Shown here piece by piece: positions 43,385 to 52,702 of a stretch of DNA of 64,000 nt. Position numbers and translations under genes: made by a program. Source of the DNA: Verrucomicrobiia bacterium (lineage in GTDB: Bacteria; Verrucomicrobiota; Verrucomicrobiia; Verrucomicrobiales; DEV007); NCBI GenBank assembly GCA_030425385.1, contig JAUIAH010000027.1, positions 1 to 64,000 on the forward strand, written 5' to 3'. The notes beneath the pieces were generated by a model. The model was not told the origin of the DNA. It was given only the letters and a program-made list of their open reading frames with translations, and made no database searches. How positions within the stretch are numbered: position 1 is the stretch's first letter; every line of letters starts with the position of its first letter.

Positions 43385-44900
43385 GGGCGTCTACGGGAGT
43401 GAAGGCGATGTGATAGCGGTCGAGATTGTCGCCCTCGACCAGGCGAAGGCGAGAGAGCGCTTTGTTGTAATCGGTGAGACTTTGGATCTCTTGGGAACGC
43501 GCGCGCGTGAGATCACTTTGCAAGCGCAGCACCACGAAATTGGTGCTTGCTCCGCGAGCCAACTTGGCCCGTTCATTGGCCAGAGCCTGCTCGGCAAAGG
43601 CTCGTGCCTCGCGGGTGGCCTGCAACTGCTGGAAACTCGTCTCCGCCTGACTGATGGCGTCATCGATTTGGATCATCACACTCTGACGCAACTGATGCCA
43701 ACGCAGGCGCGCTTGGTCCACCTGCAGACTAGCAGAATGCGCGGCCTCTTTCTCTCGCCGATTCGTGAGCGGCAAGGCAAGGGAGAGGCCCACAGAATAG
43801 AAGGGTGCATCGCGATGCCGTACTTGATCGATCACCTGACTCAATTCGTTGGCTGAACCCGCCACTCCCGCCCGCGCCGTCAGATCCAGTTGCGGAAGCC
43901 GTTGATTGTCGCGCCGGCGAAGGATGAGCATCTGCTGCTCCCATTGGATCCGTGACGTCATGACGTCCGGACGCAAGGTTTGCGCGCGCTCCCAACTACG
44001 GTCAAAGTCCACTGAGGTAGACGTCTGTGAGAGCGCACTGCTCGGTTGGATCGCCAATTCGCGCCAGGAAAGATAGTCCTCCACCATCACACCTTTGAGG
44101 GCATTCTGGGCTACCCGGACGAATCGTTCGCTGTTGATCAACGCAGCGCGACTGCTGGCCACCTGAGAGCGGGTTTCCGCAGCTTCCAATGGTGCCAAGG
44201 CCCCAAGGGCAACGCGTTTGTCGTTGTCTTGAGAAAGTTCTTCCGCCAATGTTAGAGAAGCCCGTTGGACACTCACATTCTCACGAGCGGCAACCAGATC
44301 GTAGTACAGTTCTTCTACACGATTGACCGCATTGAGCATGGATTGGCGCAACGCTAGGGTCGCTATCTCATAGCCCTGACGAGACACGTGGATATTGAGG
44401 CGGATGTCGTCGATGGCGAAGTTTTCAAGGAGCGGTTGGCGAAACTCGACGTACGGTCCCTGCGCGGAGGCATTGCTAAAGTCAAAGCCGCCACTGGTCC
44501 CGTTGGTATCCGTCACCGAAGCTCCCACCGTCAGCGAGCCGCCCGTCGGAAGGGCGGCACTGAGTCCGACCCCACTGCGGACGGATTTCGTTTGAGAGTC
44601 GACGAACTGTCCTGTGCGGGTGTCAAACCCGCCCGGGGCCGTCGTATCACTATAATCAAAAGTCGCTGTGAAGATGGGATCATAGGCACCCGTGGCCGCG
44701 CGCACCTGACTCGCCGCTACCGCTTGATCCAAGGCGCTGATTCGAAGATCGAAGCTCTGCTGCAAGGCGATCAGCACACACTCTTTCAAACTCATGGCCC
44801 GTCCTTCATCCTTCGCTTGTGCCCAGGCAGAACCGAGAATCGTCACCCAAAGGCACGCAGCGCATGCCAAGAAGGGACGTTTCCGGCCAGTGATCATCAT
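43374..44900 (-). CDS. TolC-family outer-membrane efflux protein
   Basis: The product is 508 residues with a signal peptide (FLACAACLWVTILGSAWA). It shows the TolC pattern of two repeated halves of long helices and beta segments: SLKECVLIALQQSFDLRIS, YVEFRQPLLENFAIDDIRLN and, in the second half, YSVGLSLALPLTNRREKEAA and ARGASTNFVVLRLQSDLTRA. It forms the outer-membrane channel of a tripartite pump. First gene of the TolC/adaptor/ATPase operon. Confidence 0.93.
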   Translation of the reverse strand: MMITGRKRPFLACAACLWVTILGSAWAQAKDEGRAMSLKECVLIALQQSFDLRISALDQAVAASQVRAATGAYDPIFTATFDYSDTTAPGGFDTRTGQFVDSQTKSVRSGVGLSAALPTGGSLTVGASVTDTNGTSGGFDFSNASAQGPYVEFRQPLLENFAIDDIRLNIHVSRQGYEIATLALRQSMLNAVNRVEELYYDLVAARENVSVQRASLTLAEELSQDNDKRVALGALAPLEAAETRSQVASSRAALINSERFVRVAQNALKGVMVEDYLSWRELAIQPSSALSQTSTSVDFDRSWERAQTLRPDVMTSRIQWEQQMLILRRRDNQRLPQLDLTARAGVAGSANELSQVIDQVRHRDAPFYSVGLSLALPLTNRREKEAAHSASLQVDQARLRWHQLRQSVMIQIDDAISQAETSFQQLQATREARAFAEQALANERAKLARGASTNFVVLRLQSDLTRARSQEIQSLTDYNKALSRLRLVEGDNLDRYHIAFTPVDAHGS

Positions 44901-45002
44901 GGATGGTGATCCTGCGACAGTTGCGGCCCACGATCAACCACAGAGACAATCTGATACAGATTCTTGCGCGTTTCCCTGACCGAGAAGCGAGGGCGAAAGG
45001 TC

Positions 45003-45710
45003 TCACGGAATATCGAGAAGCCCCGCCTGCTCACTCTTGGTCAAGGCCGCGTCGTGATCATAGGCGACCCGACGAAAGCACACGCGGAGATGATCGGGTT
45101 CATAGATCACGTACGAGGCCCGCTCGTCCTCATCGCGAGGCTTGCCCACACTACCCACATTGATCAAATACCGCGCTCGCGGGTCGAGATCGAGGCGGCG
45201 ATCATCACAGGGTTCCACACTGACATCGCGATGAATGTAAGTGATAGGCAAATGCGTGTGTCCATGGAAACACACCATTTCCAGTTGCTGGCGAAAGTGC
45301 CTCTCTGCATGGGCTAGCTTGAGCACATAGCCCCACTCCCCTGGCCGATGCAGCGTCGCATGGACGATGACGGCGTCATCGGTCGGATAGGCAATCAAGG
45401 GAAGCGTCTGCAGCCAGATCCGATTGGTTTCCGAAAGCACCTCGCGCGTCCAGAGCAAGGATCGGCGTGCACGACGACTCAGGCCAAAGAGCGGGTGCAT
45501 GCCCGCCCCATCTTCATCGTGATTGCCCCGGACGACGGGACACGCTAACGCTCGCACCAGATCCACACAAGCGTTAGGATCAGAGTGATAGCCGATGAGG
45601 TCCCCGGTGCAATAGTAGTCTGTGCACCCGGCTTCCCGCGCGTCAGCCAGCACCGCTTGTAGTGCCTCGACATTGGCGTGGACATCACCAAAGACCGCAA
45701 TCTTCGTCAT
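45003..45710 (-). CDS. Metallophosphoesterase (YfcE/DUF2437-like)
   Basis: The product is 235 residues. Calcineurin-like motifs: FGDVHANVEAL (D-x-H), CTGDLIGYH (GD), RGNHDEDG (GNHD), VIVHATLHRPGEW and FHGHTHLP (GHTH). The full set of metal ligands is present, so it should be an active phosphodiesterase or phosphatase of unknown substrate. Monocistronic on the minus strand. Confidence 0.92.
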   Translation of the reverse strand: MTKIAVFGDVHANVEALQAVLADAREAGCTDYYCTGDLIGYHSDPNACVDLVRALACPVVRGNHDEDGAGMHPLFGLSRRARRSLLWTREVLSETNRIWLQTLPLIAYPTDDAVIVHATLHRPGEWGYVLKLAHAERHFRQQLEMVCFHGHTHLPITYIHRDVSVEPCDDRRLDLDPRARYLINVGSVGKPRDEDERASYVIYEPDHLRVCFRRVAYDHDAALTKSEQAGLLDIP

Positions 45711-45761
45711 TACTTAGTACAACGCGATCACGAGCGAAACATTTCCAATTTCTCTCGGAAA

Positions 45762-46070
45762 TCAGTGCCCTTGATCCAAATCGCCACTACCTTTTAGGGA
45801 AACCAGGGTCGCTCCCCAACCACCCGTTTGCTCATCGCCCAAGCGGAACCCCAACACTGCGGGATGTTGCCGGAGTTTCTTGTGCACCAATTCCCTCAAT
45901 GTGCCTGTTCCCTTTCCATGGATGATGCGGAGCGATCGGATCCCGCGTCTCTGACATTCATCGATGTACTCGGGCACGAGACTACGCACGTCCTTGGGAC
46001 GGAAGGTGTGCAGGTCAAGCTCACCCGTGATGGGCACCTCCACAGGCGGCTCATCGTCAGGATCAGACAT
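45762..46070 (-). CDS. Smr-domain protein
   Basis: The product is 102 residues, a stand-alone Smr domain. Motifs: LDLHTFRP (LDLH-x-K-like), IIHGKGTGTLRELVHKKLR (HGxG) and GWGATLVSL. The HGxG loop and LDLH are the proposed nuclease residues of the Smr fold, which acts on RNA or DNA and in ribosome-collision rescue. The protein is shorter than MutS2 or SmrA/B forms. It lies 57 bp downstream of the FmdB-like gene on the same strand. Confidence 0.9.
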   Translation of the reverse strand: MSDPDDEPPVEVPITGELDLHTFRPKDVRSLVPEYIDECQRRGIRSLRIIHGKGTGTLRELVHKKLRQHPAVLGFRLGDEQTGGWGATLVSLKGSGDLDQGH

Positions 46071-46127
46071 GAGGAGACCGAAGGGAATGTTGCGCGGCTA
46101 CGAACTGCAGCCACATCCACTGGGCAT

Positions 46128-46337
46128 TCATCCGCCCCCACTCCCCATAGAGTCACCTCCCGCAGCGCCCGACTTTCCACTGATATAGCCTAAGCCTCCA
46201 GAGATCACTCGCCGCACCGGACGCCCTGTATCGGGATGCGTTTCGAGGGGTGCATCTGACATCGATTGGCGGACTTCAAACCGCTCCGCCGTCTCATCGG
46301 GAGTACTCGGGATGGTCTCGTAAACGTAGGTTGGCAT
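46128..46337 (-). CDS. FmdB-like small protein lacking zinc-ribbon cysteines
   Basis: The product is 69 residues. It matches the FmdB regulatory family layout: MPTYVYETI at the start, RFEVRQSMSDAPLETHPDTG in the middle and RPVRRVISGGLGY then a Gly/Ser-rich tail. Normal FmdB proteins carry two CxxC pairs, one after the first strand and one after the QSM-x-D-PL segment; here both are replaced and the protein has no cysteine. It therefore cannot bind zinc in the usual way. Function unknown. Confidence 0.8.
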   Translation of the reverse strand: MPTYVYETIPSTPDETAERFEVRQSMSDAPLETHPDTGRPVRRVISGGLGYISGKSGAAGGDSMGSGGG

Positions 46338-46370
46338 CGTTGGGAAATACTGAGGGCTCGTTGTCTTTTC

Positions 46371-48461
46371 CTATTCGTCTCCGCCATCGACCACGCCCGC
46401 CGTGCGGCCAAAGACGACAAACGCCGCACCCGTGTTGTTGTCTTCATCATTTCCATCGTTGTCAGGATCACGGTTGGCGCGGTGTGCGCCAATGATGAAA
46501 TCAGGAGCGCCATCGCCGTTGACGTCGCCTGCTCGAGAAACGGCTTTCCCTCCCAAGTCGTCGTCACCATCGCCAGGTAAGAAGACCGCATCTGGACCTG
46601 CTAACAGATCCGCAATGAAGTGCTCCGCGAGGAAAGTATCACGCCCAAAGATCAGATAAGCTTCCCCACTGTCCGAGAAATCTTCGTCCGAACTTTGGCC
46701 GTTGCCGCGCAGCGCTCCGATGACCAAATCGCCCTTCCCATCACCATTCACATCGCCCACGAAATCAACATCCGAGCCCGCGTTGTCATCGTTATTGATG
46801 CCTCGCAAGATCGTGCCGTTCGTCCCATCGAAGGTCGCGGCATCGAGCACGGCCGGGAAGCCATCCGCTTGACCAAAGATCAGGTAGACTTCCCCAGCCC
46901 CTTGCGGGCTGATACCGCCTTCTTCGTTGGCAATCGCGATGTCAGCAATGCCATCGCCATTCACGTCACCATCGCCTGCCACAACCCCGCCTGCGTATTC
47001 ATTGGCGCGAATCGTGAAGCGGATACGGAAGCCATTGGTGCCGTCAAGCTGGCCTAACGCTATGCGTGCCGGGAAGGGATCCAGGCTCCCAAAGAGCACG
47101 TAGAACTCTTGCTCGGTGAAATGGTCTGAACGCCGCCGACGATCGCCCGACCCCACGATCAGATCCGTGATGCCATCGGCATTCACATCGCCTGCATTGG
47201 CAAGGTCACGCCCAATGAATGTGTCCAGCTCGGGGCCTAACAACGTGATGCCATTGGTGCCGTCTAAGGTATTCAAATCGATCTCTGCAGGGAAGCCCGT
47301 GTCGTTCCCAAAGAGCACATAGGCCTTCCCACTTCTGGCCGCATCGGGATCGGCCAAATCAGCTCCCACCGCAATGTCACTCAGCCCATCACCATTCAGA
47401 TCCCCCGCGTTCGCCACGGCGATCCCCGTGCGATCCCACTCGGACGCGCCTCGGATGGCAAAGCCGTTGGTGCCATTCAAGGCATTGACATCAATGACTG
47501 CAGGCAAATTGTCAGGGTTCCCGAAGATCACGTAGGCGGAACCCGCATTCTTCTCTGGCACATCGGCCAAATGCGCCCCGACGAGAATGTCCCAAATGCC
47601 ATCGCCATTCACATCACCTGCCGACGACACGCTTCCCAAACGATCATCGCGGCGACCACCCGTGATGGTGAAGCCATTGGTGCCATCGAGTGTTTCCACA
47701 CCCATCTGTGCCGGGGGATTGGCCGAACCAAAGACCACATACGCTTCCCCGGCAAAGTTGCCGGCCCGATCATCACCCGCGCCCCGCGCTCCCGCAATGA
47801 CATCATCAAAGCCATCGCCATTCACATCGCCCACATTGGAAACTGCCGCACCCAGGATGTCATCCTCGCGTCCTCCCAGAATCACAAACCCATTCTCACC
47901 ATCCAATTCACCTAACGGAAGCACAGAAGGCCAGTTGGCCTCCACCGCCTGCACCGCTTGGCCTTGGATGTTGAGCCGCACAAAGAGTTGGCCATCGTCC
48001 GCCGCATCGTAGGCCAATTGAACCGTGACCCGTTCGCTCTGGCCATCTGTCGTGCGCTGCGTCTTCGCCGTGAAGGGCGCCTCCAGGGTCGCATCCTCCC
48101 ACGTATCAAGCGTTGGAGAGGCCTCGACCCGATAGCGCACGCCATTCGCCAATGCTTCCAAGCAGCGTTGATAGGTGAATTCCAATCGCGGACGTCCCGC
48201 TTCATTCACCACACGCAATTGCTGATAGGCATCCACCGGGGTACGCTCGGTGCACGAGGTGCCCAGGGCAAATTCCTCGAAGTTGGTCAGGCCATCACCA
48301 TCGGCGTCCGCCTGCGGCGCGGTCTCCATCAATCCGTGCCGATCCGCCCAGGCCGCATAGGCGTCGGACCAGGCCTCTTTCGCCGAGGCCAGGCTTGGAA
48401 CGAGCGCGACAACACCAAGGAGAGACGTCGCACGTGAAGGAAAGGAGGGCCGGGACAGCAT
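46371..48461 (-). CDS. Exported FG-GAP (integrin-alpha-like) beta-propeller protein
   Basis: The product is 696 residues with a signal peptide (TSLLGVVALVPSLASA). After a Ca-binding-like segment (DADGDGLTNFEEF, about 52-64) and a beta domain come seven FG-GAP repeats, each with GDVNGDG or similar followed by a D and GA, and ending YVVFG or YLIFG; each is introduced by an LDGTNGF-like segment. Seven repeats fit a seven-bladed propeller with calcium sites in the DxNGDG loops. Probably an extracellular adhesion or recognition protein. No PEP-CTERM or other sorting tail is seen. Confidence 0.88.
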   Translation of the reverse strand: MLSRPSFPSRATSLLGVVALVPSLASAKEAWSDAYAAWADRHGLMETAPQADADGDGLTNFEEFALGTSCTERTPVDAYQQLRVVNEAGRPRLEFTYQRCLEALANGVRYRVEASPTLDTWEDATLEAPFTAKTQRTTDGQSERVTVQLAYDAADDGQLFVRLNIQGQAVQAVEANWPSVLPLGELDGENGFVILGGREDDILGAAVSNVGDVNGDGFDDVIAGARGAGDDRAGNFAGEAYVVFGSANPPAQMGVETLDGTNGFTITGGRRDDRLGSVSSAGDVNGDGIWDILVGAHLADVPEKNAGSAYVIFGNPDNLPAVIDVNALNGTNGFAIRGASEWDRTGIAVANAGDLNGDGLSDIAVGADLADPDAARSGKAYVLFGNDTGFPAEIDLNTLDGTNGITLLGPELDTFIGRDLANAGDVNADGITDLIVGSGDRRRRSDHFTEQEFYVLFGSLDPFPARIALGQLDGTNGFRIRFTIRANEYAGGVVAGDGDVNGDGIADIAIANEEGGISPQGAGEVYLIFGQADGFPAVLDAATFDGTNGTILRGINNDDNAGSDVDFVGDVNGDGKGDLVIGALRGNGQSSDEDFSDSGEAYLIFGRDTFLAEHFIADLLAGPDAVFLPGDGDDDLGGKAVSRAGDVNGDGAPDFIIGAHRANRDPDNDGNDEDNNTGAAFVVFGRTAGVVDGGDE

Positions 48462-48491
48462 GACTTAGAAATAAATGAGTCTTAGAAAGCC

Positions 48492-49640
48492 TCATTCTTG
48501 CCCGCCGCCTACTGAAGGCAAGCCCAAATCCCGGAGCAGCTGCGGAGAAGCTCCTCGGAGAGCCTCGGCAGGGGCCCGCATCGCTGCCTCCTCACCCACG
48601 AGATCCGTCAACGCCACCAGAGGTCGAAAGACATCATTAAGAGCCGCGCGCGCTTCAGGCACGATGGCACCGCAAATCGCGCCAACCGGCTTGCCATGCC
48701 TCGCAGCCAGTTGCGCCACCCCGTGGGGGCCCTTTCCCGAGAGCGTCTGCATGTCCATGCGCCCCTCTCCCGTCACGACCCAATCAGCCTCTGCCACCAA
48801 CGCTTCCAATCCGATGCGCGCACAGATCTCATCAAAGCCAGGCACAATTTCCGCATCAAAGAAGCTGAGAAGGCCGAAAGCGCATCCACCAGCAGCCCCT
48901 GCACCAGGCGTTTCCCGATGATCCACGCCCAAATCACGGGCCACCACGTCAGCGAGCCGTTCCAAAGCCGCCTCCAATTCGGGTGCCGTTGCTTCGGTCA
49001 CGCCTTTCTGCGGCCCGTAAACCGCCGTTGCCCCGTCAGGACCTAGCAGTGGATTCGTCACGTCCGCTAGGATACGGATGCGAAACGGCGGCATTTCTTC
49101 TGGGGTCACGATGTGCTCTAGGCGCGATAGCTGACCCGGGGCTTCCAAAGCCTCTCCAGCTGCATCGAGAAACTGATACCCCCACGCCCTTGCAAGGCCC
49201 ATGCCGCCATCGTTGGTCGCACTGCCCCCCAGGCCGATCACCAGGGTCTGCGCTCCATGATCCACCGCCGCCTTCATCAGGACTCCCGTGCCATACGTCG
49301 TAGCCTGAAAGGGATCCTGTTCCTCTGGCTGCAAGAGCGCGAGCCCTGAGGCCTGCGCCATTTCCAGTGTCGCCTCCACTGGATCCGATTCCGAACGCAA
49401 CCAGAACGACGCGGTCACCTGCCGTGAACCCACCGCATTCTCAACCTCCACCGCGTGCATGCGCCCAGGCGTCTGCGCAGCAAGGGCGTCCACCGTCCCG
49501 TCCCCACCATCGGCGATCGGACACAGATCCACCTGCAGGGACCTGGAAGTCGCAGACACCAACCCGTCGCGCAGGGCCTGACAGGCTTCCAAGCCGCTGA
49601 GCGTTCCTTTAAACTTGTCGAGAGCGAGGACGATCTTCAC
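48492..49640 (-). CDS. glxK: Glycerate 2-kinase (GlxK/GarK type)
   Basis: The product is 382 residues. The family signature is at the N-terminus (LALDKFKGTLSGLEACQAL) with CPIADGGDGTVDAL near 40 and GLGGSATNDGGMGLARA near 145. DWVVTGEGRMDMQTLSGKGP near 285 is also typical. It phosphorylates glycerate, normally giving 2-phosphoglycerate, in glyoxylate or sugar-acid breakdown. Followed 30 bp downstream by the FG-GAP gene; no glyoxylate genes are adjacent. Confidence 0.93.
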   Translation of the reverse strand: MKIVLALDKFKGTLSGLEACQALRDGLVSATSRSLQVDLCPIADGGDGTVDALAAQTPGRMHAVEVENAVGSRQVTASFWLRSESDPVEATLEMAQASGLALLQPEEQDPFQATTYGTGVLMKAAVDHGAQTLVIGLGGSATNDGGMGLARAWGYQFLDAAGEALEAPGQLSRLEHIVTPEEMPPFRIRILADVTNPLLGPDGATAVYGPQKGVTEATAPELEAALERLADVVARDLGVDHRETPGAGAAGGCAFGLLSFFDAEIVPGFDEICARIGLEALVAEADWVVTGEGRMDMQTLSGKGPHGVAQLAARHGKPVGAICGAIVPEARAALNDVFRPLVALTDLVGEEAAMRAPAEALRGASPQLLRDLGLPSVGGGQE

Positions 49641-49720
49641 GCAGCACGCTGATGCAGACTCCGCGCCACTTCACGCGAACATTCGACCTTTCTGATCCCG
49701 CAGCGCCAATTCACGACGCT

Positions 49721-50278
49721 TCAAGAATCATAAATATCCGCCAGCGCCAATCGCGCATCAATTTGCGCTAACGGAATCACCGCATCTCGCCCCTCATAGA
49801 TCTTTCTAACAAAGCCATTCATCGTTCGCGTGTAGACGATTGCAGCGGGAGTGTCTTGCTCAAGCATCACGTAGGTTTCCAGTGAAGGAATGGTCAGATA
49901 AGCATCTTTCTTCTCCGTCTGGTCCGTCCGACGCGTGGAATCCGATAACACCTCGATCAACACCACGGGCCGGTCTTGGAAATCATCATCTCCTGGATTC
50001 GACTCGCAGATCACGGAAACGTCAGGATAGTAGAAGCGCGTGTGTGTCGGCAACTGAACTCGAATCTTCATGTCCGAATTGAAGGGGCGACACGGCTTCC
50101 CCTGCAAAGATCCGTGAAGAGCCCCCAACGCATTGGACGCGATCCGGTTATGCGTGACTTTCCCTCCCGCCGTGGCAAAGACCTGGCCATCCACATAGTC
50201 ATGCTTGATCTCGGAGAGATGCTCTCCAGCCAGATAGTCGTCGATGGAGATGAAGGCGTAGGCGACGGCTCCGCACAT
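49721..50278 (-). CDS. Uma2 (DUF820) family putative nuclease
   Basis: The product is 185 residues, the usual family length with the start at 50278. The PD-(D/E)xK-like core has YYPDVSVICE (Asp) and VVLIEVLSDSTRRTDQTEKK (Glu and the downstream Lys). Uma2 proteins are numerous in cyanobacteria and PVC bacteria; an endonuclease role is predicted from the fold only. The frame is open for 51 more codons upstream, but that part lacks family similarity and approaches the divergent M48 gene. Confidence 0.82.
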   Translation of the reverse strand: MCGAVAYAFISIDDYLAGEHLSEIKHDYVDGQVFATAGGKVTHNRIASNALGALHGSLQGKPCRPFNSDMKIRVQLPTHTRFYYPDVSVICESNPGDDDFQDRPVVLIEVLSDSTRRTDQTEKKDAYLTIPSLETYVMLEQDTPAAIVYTRTMNGFVRKIYEGRDAVIPLAQIDARLALADIYDS

Positions 50279-50377
50279 GAGGAAACGTAGGCCCCCCACG
50301 CGACCACGCAAGCCCCACTCCGCCCCCCCTTCACTTGAAACATTCGACATTTCTGAGTCGGTGATTGATACTCTGCC

Positions 50378-51346
50378 GTGGGCATCCGGAGCGACATCCA
50401 TGACGAGCGCAAGCGCGAGAATACACTGCAAACCGTGGCGATCGTGGGCGGTCTCGGACTCATCCTCGCGACCATTGGTTGGCTCATCGCAGGCATTCTC
50501 GGGATCATCGTCGCTCTGGTGCTCGTCCTGATCACCGCCGTCATCACTCCACGCATCGGCCCTGCGCTCATCTTTCGCTACTATCGCGCTCGGCCGCTCA
50601 CGCCCCAGACCAGCCCCGGCCTTTACCGCATGCTCGTCGCCCTCTCCCAGCGTGCGGGATTAGAAACGGTGCCTCAGCTCTACTACATTCCCAGCCCTAT
50701 GCACAACGCCTTCGCCACGGGAGTCGATGACCGTGCGGCCATTGGCATCACCGATGGCATCCTACGTCAGTTCAACGGGCGCGAAATTGCCGGGATCCTC
50801 GCGCACGAGATCAGCCATATCAAACACCGGGACACCCAAGTGATGGCCCTCGCCGACACCATGAATCGACTCACCGCCACCGCATCACAACTGGCCTTCT
50901 TCTTTCTCCTCATCAGCTTCCCTGTCATCCTCGTCGCCGGCGCCTCTATCTCATGGCTCAGCGTCCTCATCCTCCTCGCCGCCCCATCGGCGGGCAATCT
51001 CCTGCAACTAGGCCTCTCCCGCACGCGCGAATACGCCGCCGACCTTGAAGCGGCCCGACTCACGGGGGATCCTCACGGATTAGCTTCTGCGTTAGGCAAA
51101 CTCGAACGCCTCACCGCTGGTCGCTGGGAACAAGTCTTCCTACCTGGCCGACGCGTCCCGGAGCCCTCGCTCCTCCGCACGCACCCACCAACCAAAGAGC
51201 GCATCCATCGATTGTTAGAGCTCAAACCAGAGCCGCAACCCACGCTTCCGGACGTGCTTCGATCCACTCTCCGCCCCTCACACTGGCACCATCCAGCAAC
51301 CCTCTCCCCCCGCCCCACCTGGCATCTCAGCGGTCTTTGGTACTGA
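50378..51346 (+). CDS. M48 family membrane zinc metalloprotease (HtpX-like)
   Basis: The product is 322 residues starting with GTG. Four membrane helices: two near the N-terminus (VAIVGGLGLILATIGWLIAG, and IIVALVLVLITAVI) and two after the active site (LAFFFLLISFPVILVAGA and a following pair). The zinc motif HEISH lies near residue 145 with the third ligand in TREYAADLEAARL. HtpX-type proteases degrade damaged membrane proteins. The ATG at 50398 nearby is out of frame, so GTG is required. Confidence 0.88.
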   Translation: MGIRSDIHDERKRENTLQTVAIVGGLGLILATIGWLIAGILGIIVALVLVLITAVITPRIGPALIFRYYRARPLTPQTSPGLYRMLVALSQRAGLETVPQLYYIPSPMHNAFATGVDDRAAIGITDGILRQFNGREIAGILAHEISHIKHRDTQVMALADTMNRLTATASQLAFFFLLISFPVILVAGASISWLSVLILLAAPSAGNLLQLGLSRTREYAADLEAARLTGDPHGLASALGKLERLTAGRWEQVFLPGRRVPEPSLLRTHPPTKERIHRLLELKPEPQPTLPDVLRSTLRPSHWHHPATLSPRPTWHLSGLWY

Positions 51347-51372
51347 ATTCCATTCATTCATTCATACGATTT

Positions 51373-52395
51373 ATGACAACATCTACCCTTTCACCTTCTG
51401 AAGTTCACTTGGGCATGCCCACCGCCGTGGAGGCGATTGATGAGGGGCTTCACTTGCTTTGGGAACAGAATGAAACGGCGGCGCGAGCCTCGTTGATGAA
51501 TCTGGCTGTCTACAGCGAGGATCCCGATGCTTTGGGGGCGAATACCAAGCTGGTAGAGCCTTTGACCCATGAGCACGCGTGTCGGGTGCTCCTCATTGAG
51601 GCACGGCGAGAGAGTTCCAACAAGCACACAGAGGCGTGGGTGACGGCGCACTGCTCGTTAGGACCAAACGGCGAGAAGGCCGTTTGCTGCGAGCAGTTGG
51701 CCTTCCGTATGCATGGGTGTTCGCCCGGTCGCCTGACGAATCTGCTCTTTGCTCACTTGGATTCTGACCTACCACTGGTGCTTTGGTGGCAGGCTTCGCT
51801 CACCCATGGTTTCGGTCCCGACCTTTACTCTCGCATTGATCGCTTGATCTTGGATAGCCAGCTCTGGCAGGATCCGCAATCCGAATTTGCCCGTTTGCTA
51901 GAGATCTACAAGGATCGGCGCCAGCACTTCGTCATTCATGACCTTAGCTGGGCACGCACCCTTCATTTGCGTTTGGCCATCGCGGCGGCATTCGAGGATG
52001 CGTATGCGTGTCAGCTGCTGGCCAAGCTTGAGGGCATCACCATCGCCCACGCACCTTCTGGTGAGACCACCGCGCGTTTGTTAGGTGGCTGGTTGGGTGA
52101 ACGCCTGCAAGAAGGGGACCGACCCGTCCCAGACATTTCCTTCGAGAACGTGGCCGATCGCGATCATGAGGGGGCGATCGATACCGTCACCTTTCATCTT
52201 GGCGGATCGTCTCTTTCCATGCGCCGTGGGAAACGTTTCTACCATTGGATCGCCGATGCCTCGGGCGTACCTCAGCGCTTCCCTTCGGATCCGACTGACA
52301 CCTCCACCTTGCTGACCGCTCAACTAGGTCGAGGCGGAAACAACGCCGCGTATTGGAGCAATGTGCGCCGAGCGTTTGCGCTTTCCGACGACTAA
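51373..52395 (+). CDS. opcA: OpcA, glucose-6-phosphate dehydrogenase assembly protein
   Basis: The product is 340 residues. OpcA signature segments are RVLLIEARRES, EAWVTAHCSLG, VCCEQLAFRMHGCSPGRL and DLPLVLWWQASL. In cyanobacteria and actinobacteria OpcA is needed for assembly or redox activation of G6PDH, the entry into the oxidative pentose phosphate pathway. Usually next to zwf; no zwf is nearby here. The start at 51373 gives the normal length. The stop overlaps the convergent lipoprotein gene. Confidence 0.88.
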   Translation: MTTSTLSPSEVHLGMPTAVEAIDEGLHLLWEQNETAARASLMNLAVYSEDPDALGANTKLVEPLTHEHACRVLLIEARRESSNKHTEAWVTAHCSLGPNGEKAVCCEQLAFRMHGCSPGRLTNLLFAHLDSDLPLVLWWQASLTHGFGPDLYSRIDRLILDSQLWQDPQSEFARLLEIYKDRRQHFVIHDLSWARTLHLRLAIAAAFEDAYACQLLAKLEGITIAHAPSGETTARLLGGWLGERLQEGDRPVPDISFENVADRDHEGAIDTVTFHLGGSSLSMRRGKRFYHWIADASGVPQRFPSDPTDTSTLLTAQLGRGGNNAAYWSNVRRAFALSDD

Positions 52396-52628
52396 CGTTT
52401 CGGTGCGTCGGCGGGTATCGTGGCGATGCTGATTGCCTCAGGAGTCTCCTCCATTGGTCCAGGAAGCTCTCCTTGTACTCTATCGGTCGTGTCGTTCTCC
52501 GTGACACTGTTGAGCAAACTGCCAGGCACGCGAAGGATTGATCCCAGTAGACTACCAACCGCTGCACACCCACTCAGACTGATGACGAGCACGGCGGCGA
52601 GAGGAATGAGGAGGAGAGAACGTTTCAT
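52392..52628 (-). CDS. Small lipoprotein of unknown function
   Basis: The product is 78 residues. The signal peptide ends in a lipobox (VLVISLSGCAAV), so the mature protein begins at Cys and is about 55 residues with a Thr/Pro-rich tail. Stop codon overlaps the opcA stop by 3 bp, with the genes convergent. It lies 74 bp downstream of the SUMF1-LamG gene on the same strand and may be co-transcribed. Confidence 0.7.
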   Translation of the reverse strand: MKRSLLLIPLAAVLVISLSGCAAVGSLLGSILRVPGSLLNSVTENDTTDRVQGELPGPMEETPEAISIATIPADAPKR

Positions 52629-52702
52629 CAATGGACACCAACGCCGAGAGCCTGCGAGAAGCAAGCAGAATGCACGCGCCGCCTGCGGTGACACCTTGGT
52701 CA

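Noticed and set aside
46371-48461. Periodic DNA repeats that could suggest a CRISPR or satellite array
   Set aside because: The periodicity is coding: seven FG-GAP protein repeats in one open frame, with degenerate DNA and no uniform spacers.
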